DNA of 64,000 nucleotides from Liolophura sinensis (GCF_032854445.1 NC_088307.1:10304017-10368016), one strand, 5' to 3'. Positions 19,401 through 45,255 are shown, counted from the first letter of the stretch. Program-made: numbers and translations. The notes: generated by a model from the letters alone, not told the origin.

Positions 19401-22269
19401 CCCCTGTCCGGGCATTACATTTTAGTCTTCATTATCAAATGAATTATTTTTTCAAACTGCATCTAAAGTTACATTTGACTGGTCATTTCCTCCTGGGACA
19501 CATTTTGCCGTAGAACGCATCGTTGTCTTCTGTGATGTTGCAGTGCATGTGTACTTCATATATGTTTTATGAGCATGCGTTCACTGATAATTGTGACGTA
19601 ATTACGGGAAGAATATGAGTTCACAGTTTTGAACCGTATTGATACAGGCAAGAAGTAGTTTCCCATTATCACAGTCATACTATTGTGTTTTATTTCTACA
19701 GGTCCAAACCAAGGCGGGGCAGTACACCTGTGTCTTTTATCAAGAAACTGAGGAAGTCCAGCTCTGTGCAGAGCGTAGGCGTGGATACCCCCACTCATCC
19801 CCGGGCCATCGGCAGACTACTGGAGCTGAAACCTGACGGGACTCAAACCGTGGAGCTGACACGACCACCTCACGGGCCTTTCGGAATCTACATCGCCAGG
19901 GCAACGGCACAATACAACTACAGTGAGTATTAAGGATGCAGTCTCTGCAGCGCGTAGTGTTGGAGAAAACTGGAGCTTGTGCAGCTTTGGTTTGAATGTG
20001 CTGGTTTTGGTCTTAACATACTGGTTTGGTTTGAATGTGCTGGTTTTGGTTTTAAAGTGGATGAAAACTTAAAAACATGACACTATAGGCTAAAAAGATC
20101 ACATTTTTTTCTACCTAGTGGTGCCTGCTGCATAATTTTGAGATTTTTCCTCGCCATACACGTAAAGCTCGAATACGGCAAAGTTGGCATAAATCGCTGA
20201 GTCCATCGCGCCCTCCATCTTTAACACCAGGTAATTTATGCTGGGGGTGTGTTGCCTCTCAGCCAATGAGAGTCATTAAAACTGCCGGCTTGTTCGTGTA
20301 AACTTGGAACCTAGGTCCAACATTCCGGTTTCCCGATGGTCAAGCGGAAAACAAACTGTACTGTTCGCTACCTTCTGGGAAGAAGAGTTCTACCGGAAAA
20401 GTACGAACTGCACTTCGGCGGTTTCTGACGGCCATTCTCCTCCTAACACAGAAGACTTCAGGACTAGTTCTTAGGCAAAATGGAGTTGCCCACAGCGGAT
20501 CTTGGCGCTGACTTTATTTATAATTTATCAATTTTAAGTACATATTAGATTTTTTTATGGCATGCACCTGAGAGGAAGTGCACACTCTTTTCAATGTTAT
20601 TTGATTGACATTTAAATTTTCTTCTCCTTTAACATGCTGGTTTGGTTTGTGAAGTGGTGGTTTGGCAATAAAGTGATGGTTTGGCTGTAAAGTTAAGAAA
20701 TAATGTTCCTGCTATTTTACCCTCCCCAAAACATTCAGTGCAGGTAATTTAATAATCTCCAGTCATGTAAACACTTCATACAATGTAGCTGTATGACATA
20801 GTATAGGAAGATCCGGGTAAAGCTGTTCTAACTAGCAACGTCTTACATAATCGGCTAAGTCATGGTTTCTAGACAGAAGAGGTACCAGCCTATATAGTCA
20901 CTGATTTCAGTTCAGCTGAGTATGAGACTGATGGCAAATGCAGCTGTTGAAAATAATCTGTTAAGTGTTTTGAATGCTGAAACATTCGTCAGTATCGACT
21001 TTATGCTTGTAATCTTTGAAAGCGACACATTTCTAGTTGTGAACTGAACACTGCTGCCAACTGTTGTTACATACGGTCTGTAAGCACACTGCCTTCACCA
21101 GGAGTGAAATACAAGTAGCTGCAAATCATTCGGCATATACTCATTAAACCTTGTATAACCTTCGCAGAGGATAGATTGAAATTAATGGTGTCGCAAGACG
21201 TTCTGTTACACCTTGCGTATGATACCTATCTGTTCATTTTTATCGGGGCACCTCCGTGGCTCAGTTGGTTAGCAGGCTAGCGGAGCGTAACGACCCAGGA
21301 GCCTCTCACCAATGTGGTCACTGTGAGTTCAAGTCCAGCCTCATGCTGGCTTCCTCTCCGACCATATGTGGGAAGGTCTGCCAGCAACCTCCGAATGGTC
21401 GTGGGTTTCCCCCAGGAGCTGCCCGGTTTCTTCCCACCATAATGTTGGCTGCCGTTGTATAAGTGAAATATTCTTGAGTAAGGCCTTAAACATCAATCTA
21501 ATAAATAAATAATAAAATAACATTTTTATCGGCGAAAACAACATTCTGTTTTATAATAGATGCACGCATACCAAGTAGTAGGGAGCAGTAAAACATAAGA
21601 TTTATAGTCTTTGATCGTCTTCCTTATATGTAATATGAAAACGGTTGACGGTTATAGAATGATGGGTTCTGTTCTGAACAGCTAGTTTTATGGCTGACAT
21701 GTAAACTGTTGGCTTGAGTAGCAAAGTGTGGTTGCCAAGTGCTGGGTTTGGTTGTTTCATGTAAGTGGTGATTTTGGTTGCATAGTGAAGTGTTGGTCAT
21801 GATTACGGTAAATGATCTAAAATTTTGCCAAAAGTTTGCATTTTTAGAGGCAAATAAATGCCATAAAATATTACTTTTGGTGCTGAAAGATATTTTTCTG
21901 CTAGGATATGATCCTGCCTTCCAAACTTATCTCATAATACTTTTCTAAGATAAATAGAACTTTCAGAAACATGTATCACATACTTCATTTAAAAAAAAAA
22001 TGGTAGTAAATTTCATTGGTTCCTTTGAAGTATTTTCATTTTGTGAAATTTTACGTTTCACAGGTGTTTTCGTCACTCGGTTCTCAGACGGTCACCCAGA
22101 GAAACTGTTTGCAGGTTTGCTGAATGTGGGCGATGAGATTTTGGAGATCAACGATTCGTCTGTTAAGAATCTTTCCCTGGATGAGGTGTATAACTTGATG
22201 GGGTCTACAGACACCATGGTGCTGAGGACGGTGCCGGTGTGGTGCCGAGAAAAGTACACCGCCCAGTGA
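9507..22269 (+). CDS. PDZ-domain scaffold-like protein (multi-exon, 5' end uncertain)
   Basis: Seven exons can be joined: 9507-10422, 13068-13187, 13623-14971, 15468-15577, 17129-17411, 19702-19922 and 22064-22269. The product would exceed 1,000 residues. Most of it is Ser/Glu/Lys-rich and probably disordered, with a short charged helix (RRLANRARELELERL), a proline run (PPPPPHPG) and a basic patch. One PDZ domain is split over the last two exons: carboxylate loop GPFGIYI, then VGDEILEIND and LSLDEVYNLM. A single C-terminal PDZ suggests binding to C-terminal tails of partner proteins, probably as a cortical or junctional adaptor (inference). The frame slips near 9641-9662, 14566, 14600-14675, 15485-15507 and 17206-17275, and phase fails at the 14971/15468 junction. 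Base-level assembly errors are likely, but decay or missing micro-exons are possible. I do not recognise the orthologue; vertebrate KIAA1614-like proteins are one thing to compare. Confidence 0.75.
10486..10742 (-). mobile_element. SINE family 2, head missing
   Basis: Tail of GAGT repeats on the left, then GTGCTTGGGGTTGAACATCA, CAGTCATATGACGACGAAGG, CCTTACCGAAGGCAAGTAA and CGAGCCATTATACTCATACG. Same layout as 33486-33855, where the tRNA-like head is preserved. Confidence 0.9.
10744..10858. mobile_element. Inverted-repeat element family B, partial
   Basis: Contains CATATGAAAGAGCAAC, TTGGAGACAAAACT, CATCCTGCAAACATGCAAAA and a terminal AAAGAATTAC, the reverse orientation of the family seen complete at 39093-39299 and 52975-53166. 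Confidence 0.6.
11536..12006. mobile_element. Inverted-repeat element family B, split by a SINE
   Basis: Left part 11536-11684 (TAATTCTTCAACCTTTTCG, TACTTTTTGTGAAGCCCTG, GGCCAATCCAAG) and right part 11938-12006 (TTACTCTTTCATTTGCGAAA, AGGTTCAAGGATTC) form one element. A family 1 SINE sits between them. The terminal repeats TAATTCTTCAACCTTTTC and GAAAAGGTTCAAGGATT are reverse complements with mismatches. Confidence 0.75.
11687..11936 (-). mobile_element. SINE family 1, full length, nested
   Basis: Complete from the (TTTA)n tail to the head GGGCCGCAGAGGCCCC. It has A-box (CTAACCAACTGGGCC, reverse) and B-box (CTGAACTTGAACTC, reverse) sequences. AAAATCAAATT on the left and AAAATCAAGTT on the right look like the target-site duplication. 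It inserted into a family B element and is therefore younger. Confidence 0.95.
12345..12495 (+). mobile_element. SINE family 1, 5'-truncated
   Basis: From GACGTACGTGGGGAGGTCTG through CACCATAATTCTGGCCGCC to GGCGTTAAACACCAATCAAG. It has no long A-rich tail. Confidence 0.88.
12546..12956. mobile_element. Inverted-repeat element family A, copy 1
   Basis: Left end AAATGAAAGACCATTTAAA, right end TTTAAATGGTCTTTAATCTC: imperfect terminal inverted repeats of about 30 bp. An internal block (CAGAAAAGGCCACTGTAAAA, near 12830) is the reverse complement of TCTACTGTGGCCTTTTCTGA in copy 2 at 40065-40495. No coding capacity, about 411 bp. MITE-like. Confidence 0.75.
13068..13187 (+). CDS. PDZ gene exon: charged helix
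   Basis: Acceptor ATTTTCAG, donor CATTG then GTAAGAA. In phase it reads HAVDNARVKRGKSSVQE followed by RRLANRARELELERLSAEL, an Arg/Glu/Leu-rich segment that should form a short helix or coiled coil. It joins in frame to both neighbours. Confidence 0.82.
13623..14971 (+). CDS. PDZ gene exon: long low-complexity region
   Basis: Acceptor TATTTACAG, donor GAAAG then GTAGGAG. About 450 codons, starting SQLSIDEDDELLLSLTTDLL. It is rich in Ser, Glu and Asp, with an Arg/Ser patch (MRARSRSTLPRPK). The frame stops at 14566-14568. The next stretch (SSAESKLTPYEMSV) is open in a second frame, and from about 14641 the first frame is open again to the exon end. Two compensating one-base shifts would explain this. 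Confidence 0.75.
15468..15577 (+). CDS. PDZ gene exon: short linker
   Basis: Acceptor CTTCACTGCAG, donor AGGAC then GTAAGTG. The fully open frame reads KMAQGREVTLSGASNPCLV and continues to NRYNQR, leaving phase 2, which fits the next exon. It does not fit the phase-1 end of the preceding exon. Reading from that phase gives ENGSGKGGNPLRG then a stop, so one base shift near 15485-15507 or a missed exon is implied. Confidence 0.6.
15618..15740. mobile_element. Inverted-repeat element family B, partial
   Basis: AGCATATTTTGAAGGCATTGT and TTGCTCTTTCGTATGCGAAA match the interior and right end of family B. The segment between has decayed. Confidence 0.5.
16016..16226 (+). mobile_element. SINE family 1, lacking the A-box end
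   Basis: B-box region CTGTGAGTTCAAGTCCAGC, CTCCGGCCGTACGTGGGAAG, the CCACCATCATGCTGGCGGC block, and a tail with AATAAAATATG. It lies in an intron of the PDZ gene. Confidence 0.92.
16480..17095 (+). repeat. Dispersed repeat copy 2 with a 98-bp triplication inside
   Basis: Homologous to 4735-5307 along its length. Within it a 98-bp segment starting TTTTTCTGTATTTCGAACTG occurs at 16771, 16869 and 16967, so three tandem copies. Only one equivalent segment exists at the first locus, so the triplication is local. It ends just before the splice acceptor at 17128. Confidence 0.75.
17129..17411 (+). CDS. PDZ gene exon: proline run and basic patch
   Basis: Acceptor CTCTTTCAG, donor CATGC then GTAAGTG. 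The first frame reads NLQSTKGLSGSKPSLFNSAK and on to KAKSMGPIA, then stops at 17274. The second frame (HQPDTEIDKENQLNAVL, DLPPPPPHPGRVKKSTSFK, LLNFGRKPKDGSH) is open to the donor and leaves the right phase for the next exon. One surplus base between 17206 and 17275 would explain it. Confidence 0.75.
17531..17677. repeat. 49-bp triplication of a family B fragment
   Basis: GCTGAAGCCCTGAAACTGGC starts at 17531, 17580 and 17629. The unit resembles the GAAGCCCTGAAA...GGCC block of family B, and GTCGCTCTTTTACC follows as in its right part. It looks like a family B copy whose middle was tandemly amplified. Confidence 0.7.
18720..18885. mobile_element. Half-copy of the hairpin element seen at 1535-1930
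   Basis: GTGATTAGAGTTGGAAAAAC, TCCGATAGTATGGTCCATAA and TAGATTTATGCATAGTTTG all have counterparts, direct or inverted, in the element at the left of the window. Confidence 0.5.
19048..19204 (+). mobile_element. SINE family 1, 5'-truncated
   Basis: From TCTCTCCTTCCGTATGTGGG through TCCTCCCAACATAATGCTGG to CCAATCAAATAAATCAATAA. Confidence 0.9.
19702..19922 (+). CDS. PDZ gene exon: basic linker and first half of PDZ
   Basis: Acceptor TATTTCTACAG, donor TACA then GTGAGT. It reads SKPRRGSTPVSFIKKLRKSS, then LLELKPDGTQTVELTRPP and HGPFGIYIARATAQYNY. The last part is beta-1, the carboxylate-binding loop (GPFGIYI in place of the usual GLGF) and beta-2 of a PDZ fold. In frame with both neighbours. 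Confidence 0.9.
20052..20632. mobile_element. Non-autonomous element flanked by TTAA
   Basis: TTAA stands at both ends (20052-20055 and 20629-20632). Next to it are imperfect terminal inverted repeats: AGTGGATGAAAACTTAAA on the left, and AGGAGAAGAAAATTTAAA when the right end is reverse-complemented (14 of 18 match). Sequence outside both ends is the same degenerate TGGTTTTGGT-type tandem repeat, so the element interrupts an older array. TTAA target duplications are typical of the piggyBac group, but the terminal bases do not show the usual CCC start, so the superfamily is open. Confidence 0.6.
21245..21515 (+). mobile_element. SINE family 1, full length
   Basis: Head GGGGCACCTCCGTGGCTCAG with A-box (TGGCTCAGTTGGTTAG) and B-box (GTGAGTTCAAGTCC), the CACCATAATGTTGGCTGCC block, and tail CTAATAAATAAATAATAAAA. 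Lies in the last intron of the PDZ gene. Confidence 0.95.
21783..21935 (+). repeat. Dispersed repeat (GCATTTTTAGAGG family)
   Basis: TTGCATTTTTAGAGGCAAAT, GCCATAAAATATTAC and TTGGTGCTGAAA recur at 33300-33390 (reverse), 49620-49765, 58890-59000 (reverse) and 62330-62470. Five copies in one window support a dispersed element. Ends are unresolved and no protein is encoded. Confidence 0.6.
22064..22269 (+). CDS. PDZ gene last exon: second half of PDZ and stop
   Basis: Acceptor CGTTTCACAG. It reads VFVTRFSDGHPEKLFAGLL, NVGDEILEINDSSVKNLSL, DEVYNLMGSTDTMVLRTVP, then WCREKYTAQ and TGA. The GDEILEIN turn and the alpha-2 helix (SLDEVYNLM) are standard PDZ elements, so the protein ends nine residues or so after the domain. 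Confidence 0.93.
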
Positions 22270-23318
22270 GCAATGAATGGAAGATTTAGTCAGTGTAATG
22301 TGCAGTTCAGAGATGAAACTTTCTGAGGAGCTAAGAAAGGACTCTTATGTGCAGATTTATTTCAAGATTTGGAAGTTTGTGCGATGTAAAACATGTGGAG
22401 AATGTTATGAAGACAAGTAATTGACCAAATAACCATCATGCAGGAAAAAGCCAAAAAGCACAATCGGGATCTGATTGGCACAGCAAGCTACATGTAGGTG
22501 CTGTGGCCATCGGTATTCAGGAAAAAATGGTTGTCATAGAAGGTCAGTACAGAATAATAACATCGTTCTCAACAATTCAGTGCAACAACGTTTCCATCTG
22601 CACATCAGACAAAGGAAAGTTTGTCACTAACGTGCCTAAAGTCAGGGGTTTTTACCTCTGCCACTTCTGTTTCTTTAATCCATAAAACAGACTGTCATCA
22701 CATATGAAGTGAGAAATTCTTCAGGATGATCTTAAACAACAATCAACTAAATAATGTGTTTAAAGTAATGACATCACATACCTTCTGTTATAAAAAAAAA
22801 ATTTACAAGAAAATGTGTTTACCGAGCTTGTTAATAGGCCCTACTGTACCTATGGCTGTAGATTTCTCTCAAAGTTTGCATTCCAAGTAAATGTAGCCTT
22901 TATGATATTTTTTTGTTTGTGGTGTTTAGAAATTATATGAAAGTGCTTCTCTTCACGATACACATGTACTGTTCTTTACGCAAACTCATTCCTACATGTA
23001 TGTAAATGTACTTTATTCATTGTCTGAAAGAAATCCCAGACACTTTTTGCCATTTTTGTTTTGTTTTTACAATTTTTCATTTTCTCTCTTTAGCTTTTGG
23101 GACATTTTATAATCAGTATTCACCTGTTTTTTTTTTTTTTTTTTAATATATATCCTGCTGTCGACCAGCCTTTAGCTATCTGTATAAAGTGTCTACACTT
23201 GGTAAGACGGTTCATGTACTTGTAAATATATTATACATCTTTTTACCTGGAGTTTGAAGTACACACTCCTTTACTATGTAAGCTTACAAGCAGGTGAAAT
23301 AAACTTATTTGGCTGCGT

Positions 23319-23320
<2 letters not shown>
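22270..23320 (+). other. Probable 3' UTR of the PDZ gene
   Basis: Follows the stop directly with no new exon. It contains TGTAAATA at 23221-23228, which matches the Pumilio-binding consensus TGTANATA, and U-rich stretches. The likely end is set by the AATAAA at 23298 with a T-rich region after it. Confidence 0.5.
23298..23303 (+). terminator. Candidate poly(A) signal AATAAA of the PDZ gene
   Basis: First canonical hexamer I found downstream of the stop, about 1.03 kb away, followed within 20-60 bases by a T-rich tract that could act as the downstream element. Confidence 0.5.
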
Positions 23321-23350
<30 letters not shown>

Positions 23351-24330
23351 TTTTGCAAATGATGAGTTGTCTCTTGCAAAGGATCAAGAGTTGACACTAA
23401 TTGCAGAAAAAATTTGTTTTTTAGTAAAAAAAATCTTCAATTATTGTTTCATACAGGTGTAAATTTTGGGAAACTTTGGCTGCACTGATTATACATCTGT
23501 TTGTTTTGTATGTCCATATATTATACATGTAGATTCTATATATGACTGCTGGATGGTCTGTCTGTACATATTTTACCTGTAGGGTACATTTAGCCTGTGA
23601 AGTTGTACTTCTTGAAAGAAATGTTGTGCTGGTCAAATTCAGATGCTCAAGAAAGCATATGCCTTTAGTATGTGTTGCCATGGTAATTGCAATCAGTGAC
23701 CATAAATGATTGTAACTTTACACTCTGAAGTAACATATATAAATGTAAGACGTGTGTTGTGCATCGGCAGATACACTGAACTAAAATGCCTTAGAATGAG
23801 CTAGAAATACTGCAGAAATCTGTCGTTCAGGTACAATACCCTTCAATTGCACGGAAACATGACCTTCAGTCACAAAGAAACATGAAGTGTGGGTTTAAAC
23901 CCAGTCCATGATAAGGAATTTGTTGATTTTCTGTTCTCACTGTATGTGTTTTAACATTTGTAAAAGGCCGTTTGTCTTCCACCAATATGGGGTGTCACAT
24001 GTGGGAAAGCTTGACAGTAACTTGCTGAAGGTTAGTGGTTTATCATGGGCATTACAGTTTCTTCCGTCCGCAAAATTGACTGCTATCAGTGATGTGAAAA
24101 TTTCTTTAATATGTCTTTAAATAACCAAGTAAATGAATTGTATATAGCATTAAGCAACAATTACATGTAAATAAAGTAAATAAATGAATACAATCCAGAA
24201 TAGCATTATAACCTGTCAGGATTCATTTGTTGGAAGCCACGGAAGCCAGGCTGTGTTTGTAATCAGGACAGTATACTGTCACGATTGCTATCACTATTTC
24301 GTCACTGGTGTGGACAGTTGTAAAGACTGT
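23321..24330. other. Intergenic, nothing recognised
   Basis: AT-rich, with long T runs at the start. GGTTTAAACCCAGTCC near 23890 resembles a tRNA B-box and may be a decayed SINE head. Confidence 0.4.
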
Positions 24331-24480
24331 TGTAATTCTTCAACTTTTTCGCGTGTTTGCAAGGTGTTTCTTTATGCACATTCTGAAGGCATTATTCCGT
24401 GCAGACTGACAAAATTATACTTTTTGTGAAGCCCTGAGATCGGCCAATCCAACCACTGTAGTTTTATCTCCAAGATATAG
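24331..24480. mobile_element. Inverted-repeat element family B, left two thirds
   Basis: GTAATTCTTCAACTTTTTCG, TTTGCAAGGTGTTTC, CATTCTGAAGGCATTATTCC, TACTTTTTGTGAAGCCCTGA and GGCCAATCCAACCACTGTAG. The right end is not seen. Confidence 0.7.
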
Positions 24481-25571
24481 TTGTAAATATGCATTAAGGT
24501 TCTTAAATACATTGACGTCATTCTACCATCTGACAGCAACCTCATCTTTAAAAACGTGGAGTGCCTTTAGCCGATTTTCGAAGTAACTTAACTACGGCAT
24601 ATATTCTAATAAAAACCCTGTGTGGATTCCAAATAAGGATACCATTTTCACCACGCATAATGTCAAGTAGATGTATATGTCAAACAATTTTGAGACTAAA
24701 TAGCACTTTTTTCTTTTAATATTAAATTTTTTTCTTTGTGATACGCAGTTTGTTGCACCTTACCGCTACTGCAATATAGTACTTATACTTTCTTGTGTTT
24801 CACCATTGTGTTTACATTTTAAACATTTTGTTGTGCATATGTTAAATCTTGTAACAGGAACAGTAAATGTATGGATGACATTCCTGTCTTCAGAACATGC
24901 TACATATATAAATATCTTTACCAAATATCATCTACATAATGGTATTTATAAGGACAAAATATTGACATTCCATTTTCAGTGATGTGGGTGTAAATCGCAC
25001 CTGATAATTGACTTATTTTTGCAGAATAAAGAATGTTATGTGTTAAACAAAAAGAGTGTGGTTTCTTCCTGTTTTAGATACTAAGCTCATTTTGAATAAG
25101 GTGGTGCAGGGAGGGAGGGAGGAGGAAATAAGACATGAACAGCCTTTTTAGTCAGTTAAGGACAGAAAGAAACCTTTATCCCTTGGTTTTGTTTCCTTGC
25201 TAAGTAGTTGACATTATTTTGGTCATTTCACCATGGTGTGACTGTACACATACAACAGGCCAATCCTTACAGTTTATTTTACGTGCACTGCTCATCATTT
25301 TAAGGACACCTGACATGACAATGGACATGACACCCAACCCACAGTCACAGCATACCAATTTCCTCACGGTGTCTGCTTGCAGCAGGCTGATTCCACTAAC
25401 TGGATGTACAACGTATATTTGTTTGTTTGAATGTTATTAAAATGCCATGCTCAGTAATTTTTCACTCATACGATGGCTGTGAGATTTATTGGCAACTTAC
25501 TCACCAACTTTCCCACGTAGGATGTACAGATATGCATCCCATGATGGTGGAAGTTACGTGGTCTTCAACAA
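24481..25571. other. Intergenic, mostly unassigned
   Basis: No exon. 25290-25400 carries ACACCTGACATGACA and CCCACAGTCACAGCATACCA, which resemble SINE family 3 (60475-60735), so a decayed copy is likely there. Confidence 0.4.
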
Positions 25572-25822
25572 ACGTTGCAGGGAATAGTGCAACGACTGGT
25601 TGACCCGTATCAGTATTATGGCTCGGGCGGGGCGGCTTACTTGCCTTCGGTAAGGCGTCTCAATGAAGCAGCACTAGATAAAAGAGCTGTGGAAATTCGT
25701 CCTGCAACAAGGAGGCATATTACATGCATTCTAAGGATTCCTTTGTCGTCATGTGACTGAAAAATTGTTAAGTACGATGTTAAATCCCATGCACTCACTC
25801 ACTCACTCACTCACTCACTCAG
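25572..25822 (+). mobile_element. SINE family 2, head missing
   Basis: GGAATAGTGCAACGACTGGT, GGGGCGGCTTACTTGCCTTC, GAAGCAGCACTAGATAAAAG, GACTGAAAAATTGTTAAGTA, and a tail of (CACT)n with about seven repeats. Confidence 0.92.
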
Positions 25823-25859
25823 AGCAGGTCAATCCCATTATCATTAATTTCTGGTATAC

Positions 25860-26620
25860 CAGTGCTACCTTATAGGCATGCCATGTTAAAGACATCTGAC
25901 ATAACACCCAGAGGACACCGATTTCACCATGGAGTCTCCTTGCCAATCCCAATGCTGACAACATATAGTACGAGTGTGCCGGCTCACTGGCACACCATGT
26001 TAAAGACACCTGACATAACACCCAGAGGACACCGATTTCACCATGGAGTCTCCTTGCCAATCCCAATGCTGACAACATATAGTACGAGTGTGCCGGCTCA
26101 CTGGCACACCATGTTAAAGACACCTGACATAACACCCAGAGGACACCGATTTCACCATGGAGTCTCCTTGCCAATCCCAATGCTGACAACATATAGTACG
26201 AGTATGCTGGCTCACTGGCACACCATGTTAAAGGCACCTGACATAACACCCAGAGGACACCGATTTCACCATGGAGTCTCCTTGCCAATCCCAATGCTGA
26301 CAACATATAGTACGAGTGTGCCGGCTCACTAGCACACCATGTTAAAGGCACCTGACATAACACCCAGAGGACACTGATTTCACCATGGAGTCTCCTTGCC
26401 AATCCCAATGCTGACAACATATAGTACGAGTGTGCTGGCTCACTGGCACACTATGTTGAAGACACCAGACATAACACCCAAGTTGATCACAGGATACCAA
26501 TTTCACCATGGAGTCTCCTTGCCAATCCCAATGCTGACAACATATAGTACAAGTGCGCTGGCTCACTGGCACACCATGTTGAAGACACCAGACGTAACAT
26601 GCAACTTGGTTACGGTTAAC
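25860..26620. repeat. 114-bp tandem array, open on both strands
   Basis: TTCACCATGGAGTCTCCTTG recurs at 25923, 26037, 26151, 26265 and 26379 (114 bp apart) and at 26502 (123 bp). The unit is 38 codons long and lacks stops in one frame of each strand, giving frames of 201 codons (-) and 156 codons (+). Parts of the unit (ACACCTGACATAACACCC) resemble SINE family 3, so the array probably grew from a fragment of it. It starts right after the family 2 SINE tail. I do not call a gene. Confidence 0.9.
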
Positions 26621-28117
26621 CGACAACAGACTGACCAGTATTTCCATCGCCTATCCTTAGTTAAGCTCATACACCAGTTTTAAAGTCTTCATCTTGTTTC
26701 TTTTAGTGTGGTAAAGATTAAGAGATTTTGAAAAAAATTTACAAACTCACAAGACAGTTCGAACATTCTACCTTAATATATTTTGTCATTTATTTCCATT
26801 ATATGCTTGACATGTCTGGACATTATACATGTAAAATGTATTTACAACCTCTGTTCACATTTTAAAGCAATCAATGTACCTGCAAGCAAAAATGTTTTCT
26901 TGCAGACATTAAAATTTTTTATTGGAATTCTTTAATTACAAGTTTACTTAAGAATATCACAGAATAATTCCAGACACTGACTCTGGTGTGCTCTGGTATA
27001 AGGCCGATTCAACAAATTCATTTCTGACTTCATTCAAAAACTGAAATTGGATTTCACAGCGTATTTTTCACACTCTGAATATGATGCTATGTTATGATAT
27101 ATTATCTTCAGCTCATAAACAATGACATACATATACTTGTACAAAAACTTTGTCTTATCAAAAATCATTTCGTGGAATCAATCTCTGTAAGGAAAACAAT
27201 TCAAATTTGACTATTAACATAAGCATCTTTAGCTTAACATTTTAGCACTGAAATGATAGAGACTAAACCAGAACTTCTGGCTAAAATCCATCCGGAAAAA
27301 TCCATTTGAAGTTTTGCTACTGTTTTAGATCCCCTCAAATAATAATCATTCACAAGTTGTCAGCCTTGCCTGTGGGCCTGTTACCATTCAAAATGCTTGT
27401 TGCTTTATAACTTTTTTTGTCACATTTTAAAATCATTTAACACCATAAACAATATATGTAGATGTAGACGTGCAATATTTTCTGAAGGGCATTAATTTGA
27501 GCTATTCTTGGAAAACAGAAAAACTGATCTGATTAGCAAATATGGGTTTTGTGGTATAGCTTCTTAAAAGTTTTACACTTCATCTGTTCTCGTGAAGCCA
27601 GATGTCCCTTCACAAGATCTGCGTTCAGGTATCAAGTATGTCAGAGACCAACACGAACCAATAATATCGCTTATCAGCCCACAATTAAACATGTGAAAGA
27701 TTGGCTGAGGAATGCTGGGAAATGGGACAGAAAAGTTATTACAGTCACCTGGAAGAAAATATGCTAAATAATATATTTCGAATAATGAAAAAACTGCAAA
27801 GCTAATAGACATGATGAATTTGATGACTGACAATCTCAACTGCAGAATCAGGTAATTTTCCATAATTCATATAAAAAAGTAATTTTAGTATTTACTTTTT
27901 GTGAAAAGTACATACTTCTGCTCACCCATATGTTGATTAACCCATGTAAATGTACATGCAATGTAATAGAGAGTTGCACAATGATTAAGCATTAATAGTT
28001 TTAATACCTTCATGTTTAAAAAAGAAAAACTGGGGAAAAGCAATAATCCTTAAAATGAAATTTAGGGTTAGGCCAGGAAGCTGTTTTGCCGAATTTTTTC
28101 CACAGCTCCTTATGTAA
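26621..28117. other. 3' flank and probable 3' UTR of the DUF885 gene
   Basis: No exon on either strand. The part from 28117 down to about 26900 would be the 3' UTR of the minus-strand gene if the AATAAA at 26923-26918 is used. Confidence 0.4.
26918..26923 (-). terminator. Candidate poly(A) signal of the DUF885 gene
   Basis: TTTATT on the plus strand, AATAAA on the minus strand, about 1.2 kb past the stop codon. Another TTTATT lies further on near 26787. Position is the only support. Confidence 0.3.
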
Positions 28118-44414
<16,297 letters not shown>

Positions 44415-44415
<1 letters not shown>

Positions 44416-44449
44416 TCCTGACTAGCTCTGACAGTCTTCTAAGTCGGTA
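44415..44449 (-). other. Leader exon of the DUF885 gene carrying the first two bases of ATG
   Basis: Donor CAGGAT then GTAAGTATT is near consensus. Joined to the base G at 42182 it makes ATG in an AGGATGA context. A pyrimidine run ending CCAG lies just upstream, so this could be a 35-nt internal exon. Otherwise the first exon extends further right. The 11 codons before the ATG have no stop, so a longer N-terminus is not excluded. Confidence 0.55.
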
Positions 44450-45123
44450 CTGGAAAAAAAAAAATTCTTTCGGTAAACGTTGGCAGAGTTCTGTTGTGAC
44501 GAGTGTGAAGCGGTAGGTATTTGTTTTCAAATGCTGTACACGTGCCAAGGAACAACTACTACCATAAAATGCGGACAGCGGATCGTTGAGCAGACGGACT
44601 AGTGCTGACCCAAAATAAATACACCGGAAAGTTCAATTCTCCAGGTTTTACTCCCGCACTTGAAAGTGGGTTTGTCATATTTCATACTGCATGCAATTGT
44701 TCTGGGTCACATATGTTAGGTCTGTACGTGCTGTGGGGTTAGACATTCTGTTTGGACTGGGACAGAATGAAGTGGCGGTGTCTGTGTCTGTGTGTGTGTC
44801 GGGGGGGGGGGGGGGGGGGAGGAGTCTAGAGGTTTCCCGTGACGCAGTAAATTACCGTACATTGTATTCTTTAATAAAACTATTATCAGCAGGCCAGTTT
44901 TTTAAAGATTTTATAATGCTTTGTTTGTGAGACTACATTTAGATTATGAGATATATGTAGGCCTACAAGCACTTTACAAAACACCTGTAGGTCTGTCAAG
45001 TAGGATCTAGAAGCTTTGTGCGTGTTCTCTCTGTCCAGATTCTTCGACCCATAAACCTGTTATCTTGCACGTGACCAAATCAGGAGTACCCTTTAGCGCA
45101 ATGGTGTCAAACACAGCCGATAA
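44450..45123. other. Presumed promoter side of the DUF885 gene
   Basis: No exon. A run of about 18 Gs lies at 44800-44820. I see no clear TATA box. Confidence 0.35.
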
Positions 45124-45255
45124 ATACCCTAATTCATGAACCTTTTCAACAGCCTCTGCAATAAATATTTTGCAACATTCTGCGAGAACTTTGGGGTGTG
45201 CAGAAATAATTTGCAGTTTCATGAAGCTTGCATCATCAATGATGCGAACAAAGCA
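45124..45255. mobile_element. Inverted-repeat element family C, partial
   Basis: ACCCTAATTCATGAACCTTT, AATATTTTGCAACATTCTGC, CAGTTTCATGAAGCTTGCAT. Same order as 41735-41860. Confidence 0.55.

Noticed and set aside
21256-21462. tRNA gene
   Set aside because: A-box and B-box belong to a SINE head with the family 1 body behind it; no cloverleaf with acceptor stem.
25815-26420. 201-codon minus-strand frame of 38-residue repeats
   Set aside because: The period of 114 bp is divisible by three and the other strand is also open. No splice context, and the unit looks SINE-derived.
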